A DNA stretch of 64,000 bases from Pseudonocardia asaccharolytica DSM 44247 = NBRC 16224 (GCF_000423625.1 NZ_AUII01000006.1:124001-188000); one strand, 5' to 3'. Shown: positions 16,901 to 25,191, counted from the first letter of the stretch. Notes: generated from the letters alone by a model not told the origin. Numbers and translations: made by a program.

Positions 16901-16940
16901 TGAGGTGAGGCATCCCCTTTGGTAGACCAGGCATACCTAC
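16901..16940 (+). promoter_or_regulatory. Two tandem degenerate iron boxes
   Basis: TGAGGTGAGGCATCCCCTT (16901-16919) and GTAGACCAGGCATACCTAC (16922-16940) each keep the AGGC core and match the IdeR/DtxR consensus at about 11 and 12 of 19 positions. They are 21 bp apart, two helical turns, and precede a stronger third box at 16951. Tandem binding on one DNA face is plausible; each site alone is weak. Confidence 0.4.
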
Positions 16941-16950
16941 CCTCTTGAAG

Positions 16951-16969
16951 TAAGGATAGCCTCACCACA
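16951..16969 (+). promoter_or_regulatory. IdeR/DtxR-like iron box at start codon
   Basis: TAAGGATAGCCTCACCACA matches the iron-box consensus (AGCCT orientation) at about 14 of 19 positions. Its last base is the A of the ATG of the second FhuF-like gene, so a bound repressor would cover the start region. Confidence 0.65.
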
Positions 16970-17823
16970 TGACGACACCGGTCTGCACCGCGCTCGCGGA
17001 CACCGCCGTCCGGGTGTCCGCCGCCGTCGAGGGGCTCGACATCCGCACCGGGCCGGGCTTCGCGGGCTCCGAACCGGGGTGGACCCGGTGTTCGCAGGTC
17101 GACGCCGCGTTCGTCGCCGATTGGGAGCGGGCGACCACCGCTACCCTGCCCGGCCGCTACGGGGCCTCGCACCCGGCCACCGCGGCCGCCTACGTCCTGC
17201 ACTGGTACGCGGCGGTGCCCGGGCTGGCGGGCGCCGCCCTGTTCCGGCACGCCCGGCGGGTCCCCCGGCTCGACCGCGACGCGCTGGCCTTCCACCGCGA
17301 GCCGGACAACCCGGTCCCGAACCGCACCTCGCTGCTCGACGAGCGGTTCTGGTGCCTTCCCGACGACCCCGCCGCCGGCGATCCCGCCGCCACCGTCGTC
17401 CCCGACGAGACTGCACTGGCGGCCGTGCTTCGCGCCCAGGTCCGCCTGCACGCCGACGCCTTCCTGGCCGGCTACGTGCCCGGTGCACCGCTGCCCCGAC
17501 GGGCCCGCCTCGGCGCGTTCTTCGACGCATTGGATACCGGGATCTGGCGCGGGGCCGACGGCACCAACCGGTGCCCGGACCCGGTCACCGTCGCCGCGAC
17601 GCTCGAGGAGGCCGCGCTGGTACTGCCGGGCGGGACGCCCGAGTTTCCCGGTCCGTCGACCGTCCACATCCTCCGCGACGCCCTCGGCCGAACCCGCCTG
17701 TCCCGGCGACGGGCCTCGTGCTGCTTCTACTTCAAGGTCTCACCGGACGGCTCGGCGTGCGTGACCTGCCCGCGCACCTCCGCGGCCGAACGCGCCCAGC
17801 GGTATGCCGATCCGACCGGCTGA
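16969..17823 (+). CDS. Second FhuF-like [2Fe-2S] iron protein
   Basis: 284-residue paralogue of the protein at 8200, likely a ferric-siderophore reductase. The C-terminal cluster motif is CCFYFKVSPDGSACVTC (Cys-Cys, 11 residues, Cys-x2-Cys). The middle contains the conserved-looking block ARLGAFFDALDTGIWRGADG. Overall identity to the first paralogue is low outside the Cys cluster. It has three candidate iron boxes upstream, so it should be the most tightly iron-controlled gene in the window. It is followed after 8 bp by the pyrimidine reductase gene, which may be read through from the same promoter. Confidence 0.8.
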   Translation: MTTPVCTALADTAVRVSAAVEGLDIRTGPGFAGSEPGWTRCSQVDAAFVADWERATTATLPGRYGASHPATAAAYVLHWYAAVPGLAGAALFRHARRVPRLDRDALAFHREPDNPVPNRTSLLDERFWCLPDDPAAGDPAATVVPDETALAAVLRAQVRLHADAFLAGYVPGAPLPRRARLGAFFDALDTGIWRGADGTNRCPDPVTVAATLEEAALVLPGGTPEFPGPSTVHILRDALGRTRLSRRRASCCFYFKVSPDGSACVTCPRTSAAERAQRYADPTG

Positions 17824-17831
17824 GGTGAGAT

Positions 17832-18566
17832 GTGCCGGTGCGCCAATCCGCCGGCTCCCGGGATCTGGGCGACCTCGATCGTCTCGACGATCAGACGCTC
17901 GCGGACGCCTACGCCTATCCCGAGGCTCTCACAAGGCCGTTCGTCAGGGTCAACTTCGTGTCCAGCCTCGACGGCGCCGTGTCCGTCGACGGGCGCTCCG
18001 GGGGGCTCGGTTCCGCTGCCGACAGGCGGGTCTTCGGACTGCTGCGCAGGCTCGCCGAGGTGATCCTCGTCGGCGCCGGGACCGTGCGCGCCGAGGACTA
18101 CCGGGGCGCCCGCCGGGCGACCATCGGCCGCGACGGCCCGCCGCCGATCGCCGTCGTCAGCGGCTCGGCGAACCTCGATCCGCACAGCCGCTTGCTCACC
18201 GACACCGGTGTCCCCCCGATCGTGCTCACCAGCACCGAGGCCCCCGCGCAACGCCGGCGGCGGTTGCGGGCGGCGGGCGCCGACGTCGTGGAGCTCCCGA
18301 CGCTCACCCCGCATACGATCCTCGGCGAGCTGGGCCGCCGCGGGCTGCACCGCGTGCTGTGCGAGGGCGGGCCGAGCCTGCACGGCGAGCTGGTGGCCGT
18401 CGATGCCGTCGACGAGCTGTGCCTGACCCTCTCACCGTTGCTCGTCGCCGGACCCGCGGCCCGGATCGCAACGGGTGTGGCCGCACCGGACCCGCGGACG
18501 ATGACGCTGGCCGGCATTCTGCGCGCCGACGACGTGCTGCTGCTGCGGTATACCCGGTTGCGGTAG
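17832..18566 (+). CDS. Pyrimidine reductase family protein (RibD_C)
   Basis: RibD C-terminal/dihydrofolate-reductase-fold protein of 244 residues. Typical motifs are RPFVRVNFVSSLDGAVSVDG, VILVGAGTVRAEDY and the late block GLHRVLCEGGPSLHGELV. It likely reduces a ribosyl-pyrimidine or related compound with NADPH; the deaminase half of RibD is missing, and actinobacteria carry several such stand-alone paralogues outside riboflavin operons. Start is GTG at 17832 with GAGGTGAGA just upstream. Location 8 bp after the iron-regulated FhuF-like gene suggests co-transcription, which would link it to iron limitation. Confidence 0.85.
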   Translation: MPVRQSAGSRDLGDLDRLDDQTLADAYAYPEALTRPFVRVNFVSSLDGAVSVDGRSGGLGSAADRRVFGLLRRLAEVILVGAGTVRAEDYRGARRATIGRDGPPPIAVVSGSANLDPHSRLLTDTGVPPIVLTSTEAPAQRRRRLRAAGADVVELPTLTPHTILGELGRRGLHRVLCEGGPSLHGELVAVDAVDELCLTLSPLLVAGPAARIATGVAAPDPRTMTLAGILRADDVLLLRYTRLR

Positions 18567-18677
18567 GGCCGGGCCGGCTACCCCAACCGGGTGATGCCCC
18601 GTGAGAACGGTGCCGATCCGGACGTCAGATCAGTGTCCGGCCGGGAACCGGCCGCCCGCAGCGAGAGGGAGCACGAG

Positions 18678-19166
18678 ATGACCGAGAACACGCCACCGAC
18701 GACCCCCACCGCCACCCCGCGTTCGGTACCCGCCGCGGGATCGGGTGCGCGGCTGGCCGAGGACACCGCGCTGGGCCGCACCACGATCGCGGCGATGGTC
18801 GTGCAGAAGATCGCCGGTATCGCGGCCCGCGAGATCGCCGGCGTGCATTCCATGGGCGGCGGGGTGTCCCGCGCCTTCGGAGCGATCCGCGAGCGGATTC
18901 CCGGCGGCGGCGCCGGTGCGGCCAATATCGCCGGGGTCCAGGTCGAGGTCGGCGAAAAACAGGCCGCGATCGACCTCGACATCATCGTCGAGTACGGCGC
19001 GTCGATCGTCGAGCTCGCCCGCGCGGTGCGCCGCAACGTGATCACCGCGGTCGAGCGGATGACCGGCCTCGAGGTCATCGAGGTCAACATCGCCGTCAAC
19101 GACATCCACCTGCCCACCGATGACGTCGAGGAGGCCCCGGCCACTCCTGCGTCCCGGGTCGAATGA
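18678..19166 (+). CDS. Asp23/Gls24 family envelope stress protein
   Basis: 162-residue Asp23/Gls24 protein. After a disordered Thr/Pro N-terminus come the family segments LGRTTIAAMVVQKIAGIAAR, EIAGVHSMGGG, VGEKQAAIDLDIIVEYG and LARAVRRNVITAVERMTGLE. In Firmicutes Asp23 is tethered to the membrane by AmaP; this operon contains an AmaP-like gene four genes later. Start at 18678 is set by the ribosome site GAGAGGGAGCACGAG. First gene of a six-gene operon (18678-21265) with very short spacings, presumably a cell-envelope stress module. Confidence 0.9.
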   Translation: MTENTPPTTPTATPRSVPAAGSGARLAEDTALGRTTIAAMVVQKIAGIAAREIAGVHSMGGGVSRAFGAIRERIPGGGAGAANIAGVQVEVGEKQAAIDLDIIVEYGASIVELARAVRRNVITAVERMTGLEVIEVNIAVNDIHLPTDDVEEAPATPASRVE

Positions 19167-19203
19167 GGACGCGGGCGGGCGGGCCCGGCCCGGCGACCGG
19201 CCG

Positions 19204-19455
19204 GTGAACCCGCAGGAACGCGCCGCCTACCGAGCCTTCCTGCGCGAGCACCACCCGGACCGCGGCGGGGATCCCGCCGTGTTCGCGGCCGGGCTTGCCC
19301 GGTTGCGGGAGACGCAGCGACCCCACCGCGAGCCGGACCCACCCCCCACCGAGCGCCCTGCCGACCTGCCCTTCCCGGTGCGGGTCGCCATCGCGCTGGT
19401 CCGCACGGTGCGCGCGCGACGCAGCGCCGCGACGGACGACACCCCGCAACCATGA
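19204..19455 (+). CDS. Small protein with J-domain-like HPD motif
   Basis: 83-residue soluble protein inside the Asp23 operon. The segment YRAFLREHHPDRGGDPAVFA reproduces helix II, the HPD tripeptide and the following turn of a DnaJ J-domain, but helices I and IV are missing, and the remainder is a Pro-rich linker and a basic helix (VRVAIALVRTVRARRS). It begins with a GTG 37 bp after the Asp23 stop. Actinobacterial Asp23 operons often hold a protein of this size here. Whether it can stimulate DnaK is unknown. Confidence 0.7.
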   Translation: MNPQERAAYRAFLREHHPDRGGDPAVFAAGLARLRETQRPHREPDPPPTERPADLPFPVRVAIALVRTVRARRSAATDDTPQP

Positions 19456-19471
19456 GAACCAGGAGAGCCAG

Positions 19472-19651
19472 ATGAACGCGACCCAGACCGGCCTGCTGGC
19501 GGGTCTCATCCTCGGTGCCGCGGGCGCCTTCGGCGGGTTCAGCGCCTTCGTCATCGTCCTCGTCGTCGGCGCGCTCGGCCTGGTGATCGGCCGGGTGCTC
19601 GACGGCGAGCTCGACCTCAGCGGTGTCCTCGGCCGGGGACGGGACCGGTGA
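19472..19651 (+). CDS. Small DUF2273-like membrane protein, 59 aa
   Basis: Two closely spaced hydrophobic helices (LLAGLILGAAGAFGGFSAFV and VIVLVVGALGLVIGRVL) followed by a short Asp/Arg tail. DUF2273-type mini membrane proteins are constant members of Asp23 operons. Start ATG at 19472 has AGGAGAGCCAG in front. The stop overlaps the next start (GTGA), indicating coupled translation with the second Asp23 paralogue. Confidence 0.8.
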   Translation: MNATQTGLLAGLILGAAGAFGGFSAFVIVLVVGALGLVIGRVLDGELDLSGVLGRGRDR

Positions 19652-20055
19652 CCACCGGCGCGCCCGCCGTGCGCTCCGAGGCCACCTCCGTAACCACCGC
19701 CGGCCCGGAGATGCGCGGCCGCCTCGACATCCACCCGACCGTGCTCCGCAAGATCATCGAACACACCGCCGACCAGGTCCCGGGCACGTTGCGCGGTGCG
19801 CGCAGAGTGGCCGGGATCGGCGTCGGGACGACCGGGGCGAGCGCGCGGATCAGCGCGGGCGGAGGCGCTCCGGCCGTGGTCGACGTCCGCCTCGAGCTCG
19901 CCCTCGGCTATCCCTGCGACGTCCGCGCGGTCGTCGCCGCTGTCCGCACCCGGGTCGAGGAACAGCTGTGGCGGCTGGCCGGGCACCGGCTGCGCACCCT
20001 GGCCGTGACCGTCACCGGGCTGCGCGGCCTTCCGGCCCCGCCGCGGCTGGGCTGA
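19648..20055 (+). CDS. Second Asp23/Gls24-like protein
   Basis: 135-residue paralogue of the first Asp23 protein, shorter and more divergent: RLDIHPTVLRKIIEHTADQV matches the N-terminal helix, VVDVRLELALGYPCDVRAVV the central strands and VRTRVEEQLWRLAG the final helix. GTG start overlaps the preceding gene by 4 bp. It is probably a partner of the first Asp23 protein in a hetero-oligomeric layer beneath the membrane, an inference from the pairing. Confidence 0.8.
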   Translation: MTTGAPAVRSEATSVTTAGPEMRGRLDIHPTVLRKIIEHTADQVPGTLRGARRVAGIGVGTTGASARISAGGGAPAVVDVRLELALGYPCDVRAVVAAVRTRVEEQLWRLAGHRLRTLAVTVTGLRGLPAPPRLG

Positions 20056-20075
20056 CGACGAGAGGAGAGGTTCCG

Positions 20076-20639
20076 ATGCGCGCTCTGGTGCGGGTGCTCG
20101 CCCCGCTGCTGGGCCTCGGCCTCGCGGCGGTCGGCGCGATCGCGGTCATCGAGGTCGTCGCCGCGTGGGCCCGGCCGCCCGCGGGCCCGGGCCTGGTCGT
20201 GCCGTGGGCCGGCTGGCGCTCGGTGCTGGCGGAGGTGACCTGGCAGCATCAGCTGGTGGCGCCCGTCGCGATCGGCGTCGCGGTGGCAGGCCTGCTCCTC
20301 GCGCTGATCGGGATCATGGCCCGCCGCGCCGCGATCCGACTGGCCGAGCCCGCGCCCGGGGTCACGGTGGTCACCTCGCCCCGGGTGCTGGCCCGGCTGG
20401 TCGGCCGCCGCGTCCGCGCCGCCGACGACGTCGCCGCCGCCTCCGTGACCGCCTCCGGCCGCACGGTCACCATCCGCGCCGAGGGCTGGGCCTCCGGCGC
20501 CGGTCCCGGTGCCCCCGGCGACCTCACGGCGCTGCGGCGCGACGTGCGGGAGCGGGTCGACCAGCTGTTCGACGAGCTGCCCCTGGTGCACCGGCCACGG
20601 GTCAGCGTCGGCGCCCGCGCGCGGAGGGGACCGCGGTGA
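20076..20639 (+). CDS. DUF6286-like membrane protein of Asp23 operon
   Basis: 187 residues with two transmembrane helices (LLGLGLAAVGAIAVIEVVAA and VAPVAIGVAVAGLLLALIGI) and a cytoplasmic C-terminal domain of about 100 residues that resembles a degenerate Asp23 fold (VTASGRTVTIRAEGW, then DVRERVDQLFDELPLVHRPRV). ATG at 20076 follows the strong site GAGAGGAGAGG. Overlaps the AmaP-like gene by 4 bp. Likely an anchor or scaffold for the Asp23 proteins. Confidence 0.75.
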   Translation: MRALVRVLAPLLGLGLAAVGAIAVIEVVAAWARPPAGPGLVVPWAGWRSVLAEVTWQHQLVAPVAIGVAVAGLLLALIGIMARRAAIRLAEPAPGVTVVTSPRVLARLVGRRVRAADDVAAASVTASGRTVTIRAEGWASGAGPGAPGDLTALRRDVRERVDQLFDELPLVHRPRVSVGARARRGPR

Positions 20640-21265
20640 ACCGCCCGACGCTCGCCCCCGCGGCGCTGCACCGCCGCTCGCGGCGCGCCCTCACCCGCTC
20701 GACGGCCGGTGACCGCTCGCTCGTGACGCTGGTCGGTCTGCTCCTGCTGGTCGCCGGCACCCTGGCCGCGCTGCTGTCCTACGGGGTCTTCGGCGCCGGT
20801 CGCGCCGACCGCCCGCTGCTCGATCCCCTCGTCGTGGACACCCTGCGGGCGTTCCCGCTGCCCGCCCGGCTCATCGCGCTGGGCGCGGGCCTGCTGCTCA
20901 CGGCACTCGGCCTGGTCTGGGCCGTGCGGTCGCTGCGCCCGGAGCACCGACCCGACCTGGTGCTCGACGGCGGCCCCGACACCGCGATCGTGATCACGGC
21001 GCCGGCCGCGGCCGGGGCCGTGGCCGGCGCGGCCGAGACACTGCCCGGGGTCGCCAGGGCCCGCGCCCGCCTCGTCGGCGACGCCCGGGTGCCCGCGCTG
21101 CGGGTGACGCTGTGGCTCGCCGAGGACGCGGACGTCGCCGAGGTCTGCCGGCGCCTCGACGCCGAGGTCGTCGCCGAGGCGCGCGCCTGCCTCGGCGTCG
21201 CGGATCTCCCGGTCGCGGTGCGGCTGGAGCTCGACCGCGGTGACGGAGGTCCACGGGTGGCGTGA
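20636..21265 (+). CDS. AmaP-like alkaline shock membrane anchor
   Basis: 209-residue protein with two N-terminal transmembrane helices (LVTLVGLLLLVAGTLAALL and LIALGAGLLLTALGLVWAV) and a cytoplasmic domain with strand-helix pattern ending VAVRLELDRG. This layout is that of AmaP, which holds Asp23 at the membrane in Staphylococcus. GTG start overlaps the previous stop. Last gene of the envelope-stress operon; the next gene, an SDR, follows after 45 bp and may be separate. Confidence 0.75.
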   Translation: MNRPTLAPAALHRRSRRALTRSTAGDRSLVTLVGLLLLVAGTLAALLSYGVFGAGRADRPLLDPLVVDTLRAFPLPARLIALGAGLLLTALGLVWAVRSLRPEHRPDLVLDGGPDTAIVITAPAAAGAVAGAAETLPGVARARARLVGDARVPALRVTLWLAEDADVAEVCRRLDAEVVAEARACLGVADLPVAVRLELDRGDGGPRVA

Positions 21266-21310
21266 GAGGTGCCCGGGCCGTGGCCCCCGACACGCCGTAG
21301 CGTTCCGGAC

Positions 21311-22084
21311 ATGACGCGGAATCACCTGCCGCTGGCGGGAAGGACGGCTCTGGTCACCGGGGCCGCCAGCGGGATCGGGGCGGCCATCACCCGGCGGCTC
21401 GCGCGCGACGGCGCCTCCGTCACCGCTGTCGACCTCGACGGGCCGAGGCTGAAGACACTGGCCGGCGACGCCGACGGCGCCGCGGGCGAGGTGGAGCCGG
21501 TGGTGTGCGACCTCTCCGACCTCGACGCCGTGGACGCGCTGCCCGCCGGGGTCGACGTCCTGGTCAACAACGCGGGGCGGCAGCACGTCGCGCCGATCCA
21601 GGAGTTCGACCCGGCGGTCTTCGGCCAGATCCTCACGATCATGTTGGAGGCGCCGTTCCGGCTGATCCGCGCCGCCCTGCCGACGATGTACGAGCGCGGC
21701 TGGGGGCGGGTCATCAACATCTCCAGCGCCCACGGGCTGCGCGCCAGCCCGTTCAAGTCTGCGTACGTCACCGCGAAGCACGGCCTGGAGGGCCTGTCCA
21801 AGGTGACCGCGCTCGAGGGTGCCCCATACGGTGTCACGAGCAACTGCATCAACCCGGCCTATGTGCGGACACCGCTGGTCGAGGCCCAGATCGCCGACCA
21901 GGCGCGGGTGCACGGCATCGACGAGGACGAGGTCATTGAGTCGATCATGCTCACCCCGGTGGCGGTGAAGCGGCTGATCGAACCCGACGAGGTCGCCGAG
22001 CTCGCGGCCCTGCTCTACGGTCCCGCCTCGGCCTCCGTCACCGGCACCTCGCTGTCCCAGGACGGCGGCTGGACCGCGCGCTGA
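21311..22084 (+). CDS. SDR dehydrogenase, 3-hydroxybutyrate dehydrogenase-like
   Basis: Classical short-chain dehydrogenase of 257 residues. NAD-binding motif TGAASGIGAA, the NNAG motif (VLVNNAGRQ), catalytic Ser in INISSAHG and Tyr-x3-Lys in AYVTAKHG. The segments GRQHVAPIQEF and SNCINPAYVRTPLVEAQI resemble D-3-hydroxybutyrate dehydrogenases (NAD-linked oxidation of 3-hydroxybutyrate to acetoacetate); the exact substrate is inferred from these blocks only. ATG at 21311 begins the protein in the usual place. Confidence 0.85.
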   Translation: MTRNHLPLAGRTALVTGAASGIGAAITRRLARDGASVTAVDLDGPRLKTLAGDADGAAGEVEPVVCDLSDLDAVDALPAGVDVLVNNAGRQHVAPIQEFDPAVFGQILTIMLEAPFRLIRAALPTMYERGWGRVINISSAHGLRASPFKSAYVTAKHGLEGLSKVTALEGAPYGVTSNCINPAYVRTPLVEAQIADQARVHGIDEDEVIESIMLTPVAVKRLIEPDEVAELAALLYGPASASVTGTSLSQDGGWTAR

Positions 22085-22153
22085 GGTTCACCAGGGCCAC
22101 ACCCCGGATGCGCCAGCATGGGCCGAGGCGTCGGTGAGAGGAGGAGCGGGCGC

Positions 22154-23734
22154 GTGTCACCCGCACCGCAACGCGCCCTGCTGGTGGGGCTGTCCCTGGT
22201 GGTCGCCGTGCTGGCCGGGTGCACCGTCGGTCCGTCCCAGCGCCCGCCCGTCGCGGTCCGCGGGGAGACCGTGCCGCCCCCGCCCTCGGTGACCGCCACG
22301 GCGCCGGCCCAGCCGTCCGAGGAGCTACCGGTCCCCGAAGCGCAGCACGCCACGATCCCGTTCGCCGACTGCACCGCCGACACGCTCACCGCACTCGGCA
22401 TCGGGGCGCCCGCGACGGGGGCGCTGCGCATCGAGTGCGGGGAGATCAGCGTGCCCACCGACCCCGATCAGCCCGGTCTCGGCCGCTCCCGGCTCGGTGT
22501 CGTCCAGGCCGGCGCGGCCGATGCGCCCGCCACCCGCCCTCCCCTGCTCGTCGTCGGCGACACCGGCACCGACCCCTCGGCCCGCCACGCCGCGCGGCTG
22601 GCCACCCAGGTCTCCCCCGAGGTCCTGGCCCGGTACCGGCTCGTCGGCCTCGACCGGCGCGGCTCCGGCGTGGACGCCCTGGACTGCGCCCCACCGGTGG
22701 CCCGCGCCGCGCTCATCGACGCCGATCGCGGCGCGGGCACCGACGACGGGCTGACCGCGCTGCTCGAGCAGGCCCGCGGCATCGTGCAGAGCTGTTACCT
22801 GCTCCTCGCGGGGGAGATCGGGAGCTACCGGACGGCCAGCACGGCCGCGGACATCGAGGAGCTGCGCGGCGCGCTCGGGGTGCGGCGGCTCTCGGCGATC
22901 GGGGTCGGGGACGGGGCCGCGGCACTGGCCGGCTGGGCGAACGCGCATCCCGAGGCCGTCGGCAGGCTCGTCCTCGACGGCCCGCTCGACCCCGCGCTCG
23001 ACCAGCCCGAGCTCAGCCAGGCCCGGGCGGGCGCCGCGGAGGAGACGTTCGACGCGTTCGCGACGACCTGCACCGCCACCGGGACCTGCCCGCTGGGTCC
23101 CGACCCGCGCGGGGCGGTGACCACGCTCGTCGAGCGGCTGCGCGCCCAGCCGCTCGCGACCGCCGACGGGCGCAGGCTCACCGCGGGGATCACCGTCAAC
23201 GCTCTGCTCGCCGCGCTCTCCGAACCCCGCGGGTGGCCCCAGCTGGCCACCGCGCTCGGGCAGGCGGTGCACGGTGACCCGGACGCGTTGCTGGCGATGT
23301 TCGAGCCGGTGGCGGGCTCGCAGGGCCGCTTCGACGCCGAGCTGGCGACCTCCTGCAACGACGCGCACCGCCGGCTCACCCCGCCCGAGGTCGGCCAGCT
23401 GGCCGCGCGATGGAGTGCCGAGTACCCGCTCTTCGGCGGCACGTTCGCGCTGCGCTTGCTGGCCTGCGCCCCGTGGCCGGCCGCGCCGGCCGGGCCCGCC
23501 ACGGGACCGGCCGCCGAAGCCCCGCCGATCCTGGTGCTCGGCACCGCCCATGACCCGCGGGCCCCGCTCGCCGGTGCCAAGCGTGCGGCCGACAGCCTGC
23601 GGACGGCCCGGTTCGCCGGCTGGCAGGGCTCGGGCACCGGGGCCTACCCGCGCACGCCGTGCATCTCCGGCATCGTCGACCGGATGCTGGTGGACGGGAT
23701 GGTGCCGCAGACCGGTACCGTCTGCCCGCCATAG
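22154..23734 (+). CDS. Lipoprotein, alpha/beta-hydrolase fold lacking catalytic residues
   Basis: 526-residue lipoprotein (signal ending VAVLAGC) related to the secreted tripeptidyl-aminopeptidase/SLPD-type alpha/beta hydrolases of actinobacteria. The fold is recognisable: the nucleophile-elbow region followed by EAVGRLVLDGPLDP, and the C-terminal TAP-like block ending with a cysteine and VDGMVP. Where relatives read G-x-S-x-G the protein has GVGDG, with no Ser, and where they read GHT/GHG before the Tyr it has GTG, with no His. It is therefore probably catalytically dead and may act as a binding or structural lipoprotein. GTG start at 22154 follows GAGAGGAGGAGCGGG. Confidence 0.8.
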   Translation: MSPAPQRALLVGLSLVVAVLAGCTVGPSQRPPVAVRGETVPPPPSVTATAPAQPSEELPVPEAQHATIPFADCTADTLTALGIGAPATGALRIECGEISVPTDPDQPGLGRSRLGVVQAGAADAPATRPPLLVVGDTGTDPSARHAARLATQVSPEVLARYRLVGLDRRGSGVDALDCAPPVARAALIDADRGAGTDDGLTALLEQARGIVQSCYLLLAGEIGSYRTASTAADIEELRGALGVRRLSAIGVGDGAAALAGWANAHPEAVGRLVLDGPLDPALDQPELSQARAGAAEETFDAFATTCTATGTCPLGPDPRGAVTTLVERLRAQPLATADGRRLTAGITVNALLAALSEPRGWPQLATALGQAVHGDPDALLAMFEPVAGSQGRFDAELATSCNDAHRRLTPPEVGQLAARWSAEYPLFGGTFALRLLACAPWPAAPAGPATGPAAEAPPILVLGTAHDPRAPLAGAKRAADSLRTARFAGWQGSGTGAYPRTPCISGIVDRMLVDGMVPQTGTVCPP

Positions 23735-23787
23735 CCGCCCCTGTCCCGTGGTCCGAGCACTCGTTCGCCGGGCCGGTATCTGATGTG

Positions 23788-24777
23788 ATGCGGATCGTGA
23801 AGCTCGCGTCACGCCGGGGTGTGCGGCGGATCGCCGCGGTGCTGGCCGGCGCCGTCCTGACGCTCGCCGGTTGTGGCGCGCCCGGCAGCGCCCCGGCTGC
23901 GCCCGCCGACGGGCTCGCCGCCCGGCTCGACCTTGCGGGCCAGCGCTATGTCGTCGGCGGGAAGAACTTCGACGAGCAGTTGGTGTTGTGCCAGATCGCC
24001 GTGGCCGCCCTCGAATCGGTGAACGCGGAGGTCATCGAGCGCTGCAACATCGGCGGTACGGACGCGACCCGCAACGCCCTGCTGGCCGGGGACATCCAGC
24101 TCTACTGGGAGTACACCGGTATCGCCTGGGCCGGATTCTTCAAGCAGACCGAGCAGGTCCCCGACGCGCAGACGCTGTTCGACCTGGTGTCGCAGCGCGA
24201 CCTCGCGCAGAACCGGATCCGGTGGCTGCCGCGCGCACCGTTCAACAACACCTACGGGTTCGCCGTCAACGAGCGGACGGCCGCCGAGCTCGATCTCACC
24301 ACGTTGTCGGACATGGCGCACCACCTGAGCTCCGGGCGGCCGGGCGCGCTCTGCGTCGAGACCGAGTACGCCAACCGCGCCGACGGCCTGCGCGGGCTCG
24401 AGCAGGCCTACGGCTTCCAGGTCCCGCCGGAGCGGGTGTGGACGCTGCCCACCGACGCGATCTACCAGGCGACGGCCGATCGGGATCCCTGCCTGTTCGG
24501 CGAGGTCTTCACCACCGACGGCCGCGTCGCCGCGCTGCAGCTGAGGGTGCTGCAGGACGACAAGAGCTACCACGCCACGTACAACGCGGCCGTCACCATC
24601 CACGAGGACGCCTACGCCAAGGCGCCCGAGATCGCCGAGGTCTTCGCCCCGATCGCCGCGGCCCTTGACGAGTCGGCCATCTCCGAGCTCAACCGGCAGG
24701 TCTGGGCCGGCGACCGGCAGCCGCGCGAGGTGGTCCGCGCCTGGCTGTCGGACAAGGGGTTCATCGGGGCGGGCTGA
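23788..24777 (+). CDS. ProX/OpuAC-like glycine betaine-binding lipoprotein
   Basis: Substrate-binding lipoprotein of about 329 residues (signal ending VLTLAGC) of the OpuAC/ProX group that captures quaternary-ammonium osmolytes for an ABC importer. Diagnostic segments are VGGKNFDEQLVLCQIAVAAL, GTDATRNALLAGDIQLYWEY and FAVNERTAAELDL. No permease or ATPase gene is next to it. The start is uncertain: ATG at 23788 has no clear ribosome site. The binding-box Trp/Tyr cannot be assigned without alignment, so choline or another cation is equally possible. Confidence 0.82.
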   Translation: MRIVKLASRRGVRRIAAVLAGAVLTLAGCGAPGSAPAAPADGLAARLDLAGQRYVVGGKNFDEQLVLCQIAVAALESVNAEVIERCNIGGTDATRNALLAGDIQLYWEYTGIAWAGFFKQTEQVPDAQTLFDLVSQRDLAQNRIRWLPRAPFNNTYGFAVNERTAAELDLTTLSDMAHHLSSGRPGALCVETEYANRADGLRGLEQAYGFQVPPERVWTLPTDAIYQATADRDPCLFGEVFTTDGRVAALQLRVLQDDKSYHATYNAAVTIHEDAYAKAPEIAEVFAPIAAALDESAISELNRQVWAGDRQPREVVRAWLSDKGFIGAG

Positions 24778-24810
24778 GCGTGGTTCGCCGGCTCTCGCCG
24801 GCGCCGGGCG

Positions 24811-25047
24811 TCAGCTGGGAACGGCGCGCAGCGGCCGGTGGCGGCCGCTGCGGGGGGTGACGGGCAGGTCGCCGGTCCGGAGGCTCTGCGCCTCGGCGGC
24901 GACCTCCCGCATCAGACAGGGCCAGGTGGCGGAGACCCCCGAGGGGCCGCGGCACTCCCTGCAGTACCCGCGTCCATCCGGGACGTGCTCGGAGAGCGTG
25001 CGCTCCAACAGATCCGGCATACCCGCAAGGACCGCCACCAGACTCAT
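24811..25047 (-). CDS. Small Cys-containing hypothetical protein, 78 aa
   Basis: Unrecognised soluble protein. The sequence MSLVAVLAGMPDLLERTLSE is followed by GRGYCRECRGPSG and, about ten residues on, WPCLM, so three cysteines could bind a metal ion. The strong ribosome site GAGAGGAGCACG before the ATG and clean codon usage support it as a real gene. It converges on the ProX gene and stands alone, with 144 bp upstream that holds its presumed promoter. Confidence 0.65.
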   Translation of the reverse strand: MSLVAVLAGMPDLLERTLSEHVPDGRGYCRECRGPSGVSATWPCLMREVAAEAQSLRTGDLPVTPRSGRHRPLRAVPS

Positions 25048-25191
25048 CGTGCTCCTCTCGGCTCGGGCCGCCGAGAGTAGTCAGACAATTGCGTACGGTA
25101 GCAAGCACCACCCCTTCCCGCGACGATTCGAGACGGTGCTAATGGGCGGACGCACCGCCGCACCGGCAGGTCTGCCCGCGCAGCGCCGCGC

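Noticed and set aside
24788..24802. GCCGGC-TCTC-GCCGGC hairpin between the ProX gene and the small Cys protein gene
   Set aside because: A 6-bp GC palindrome is common by chance at this GC content; not listed as a terminator.
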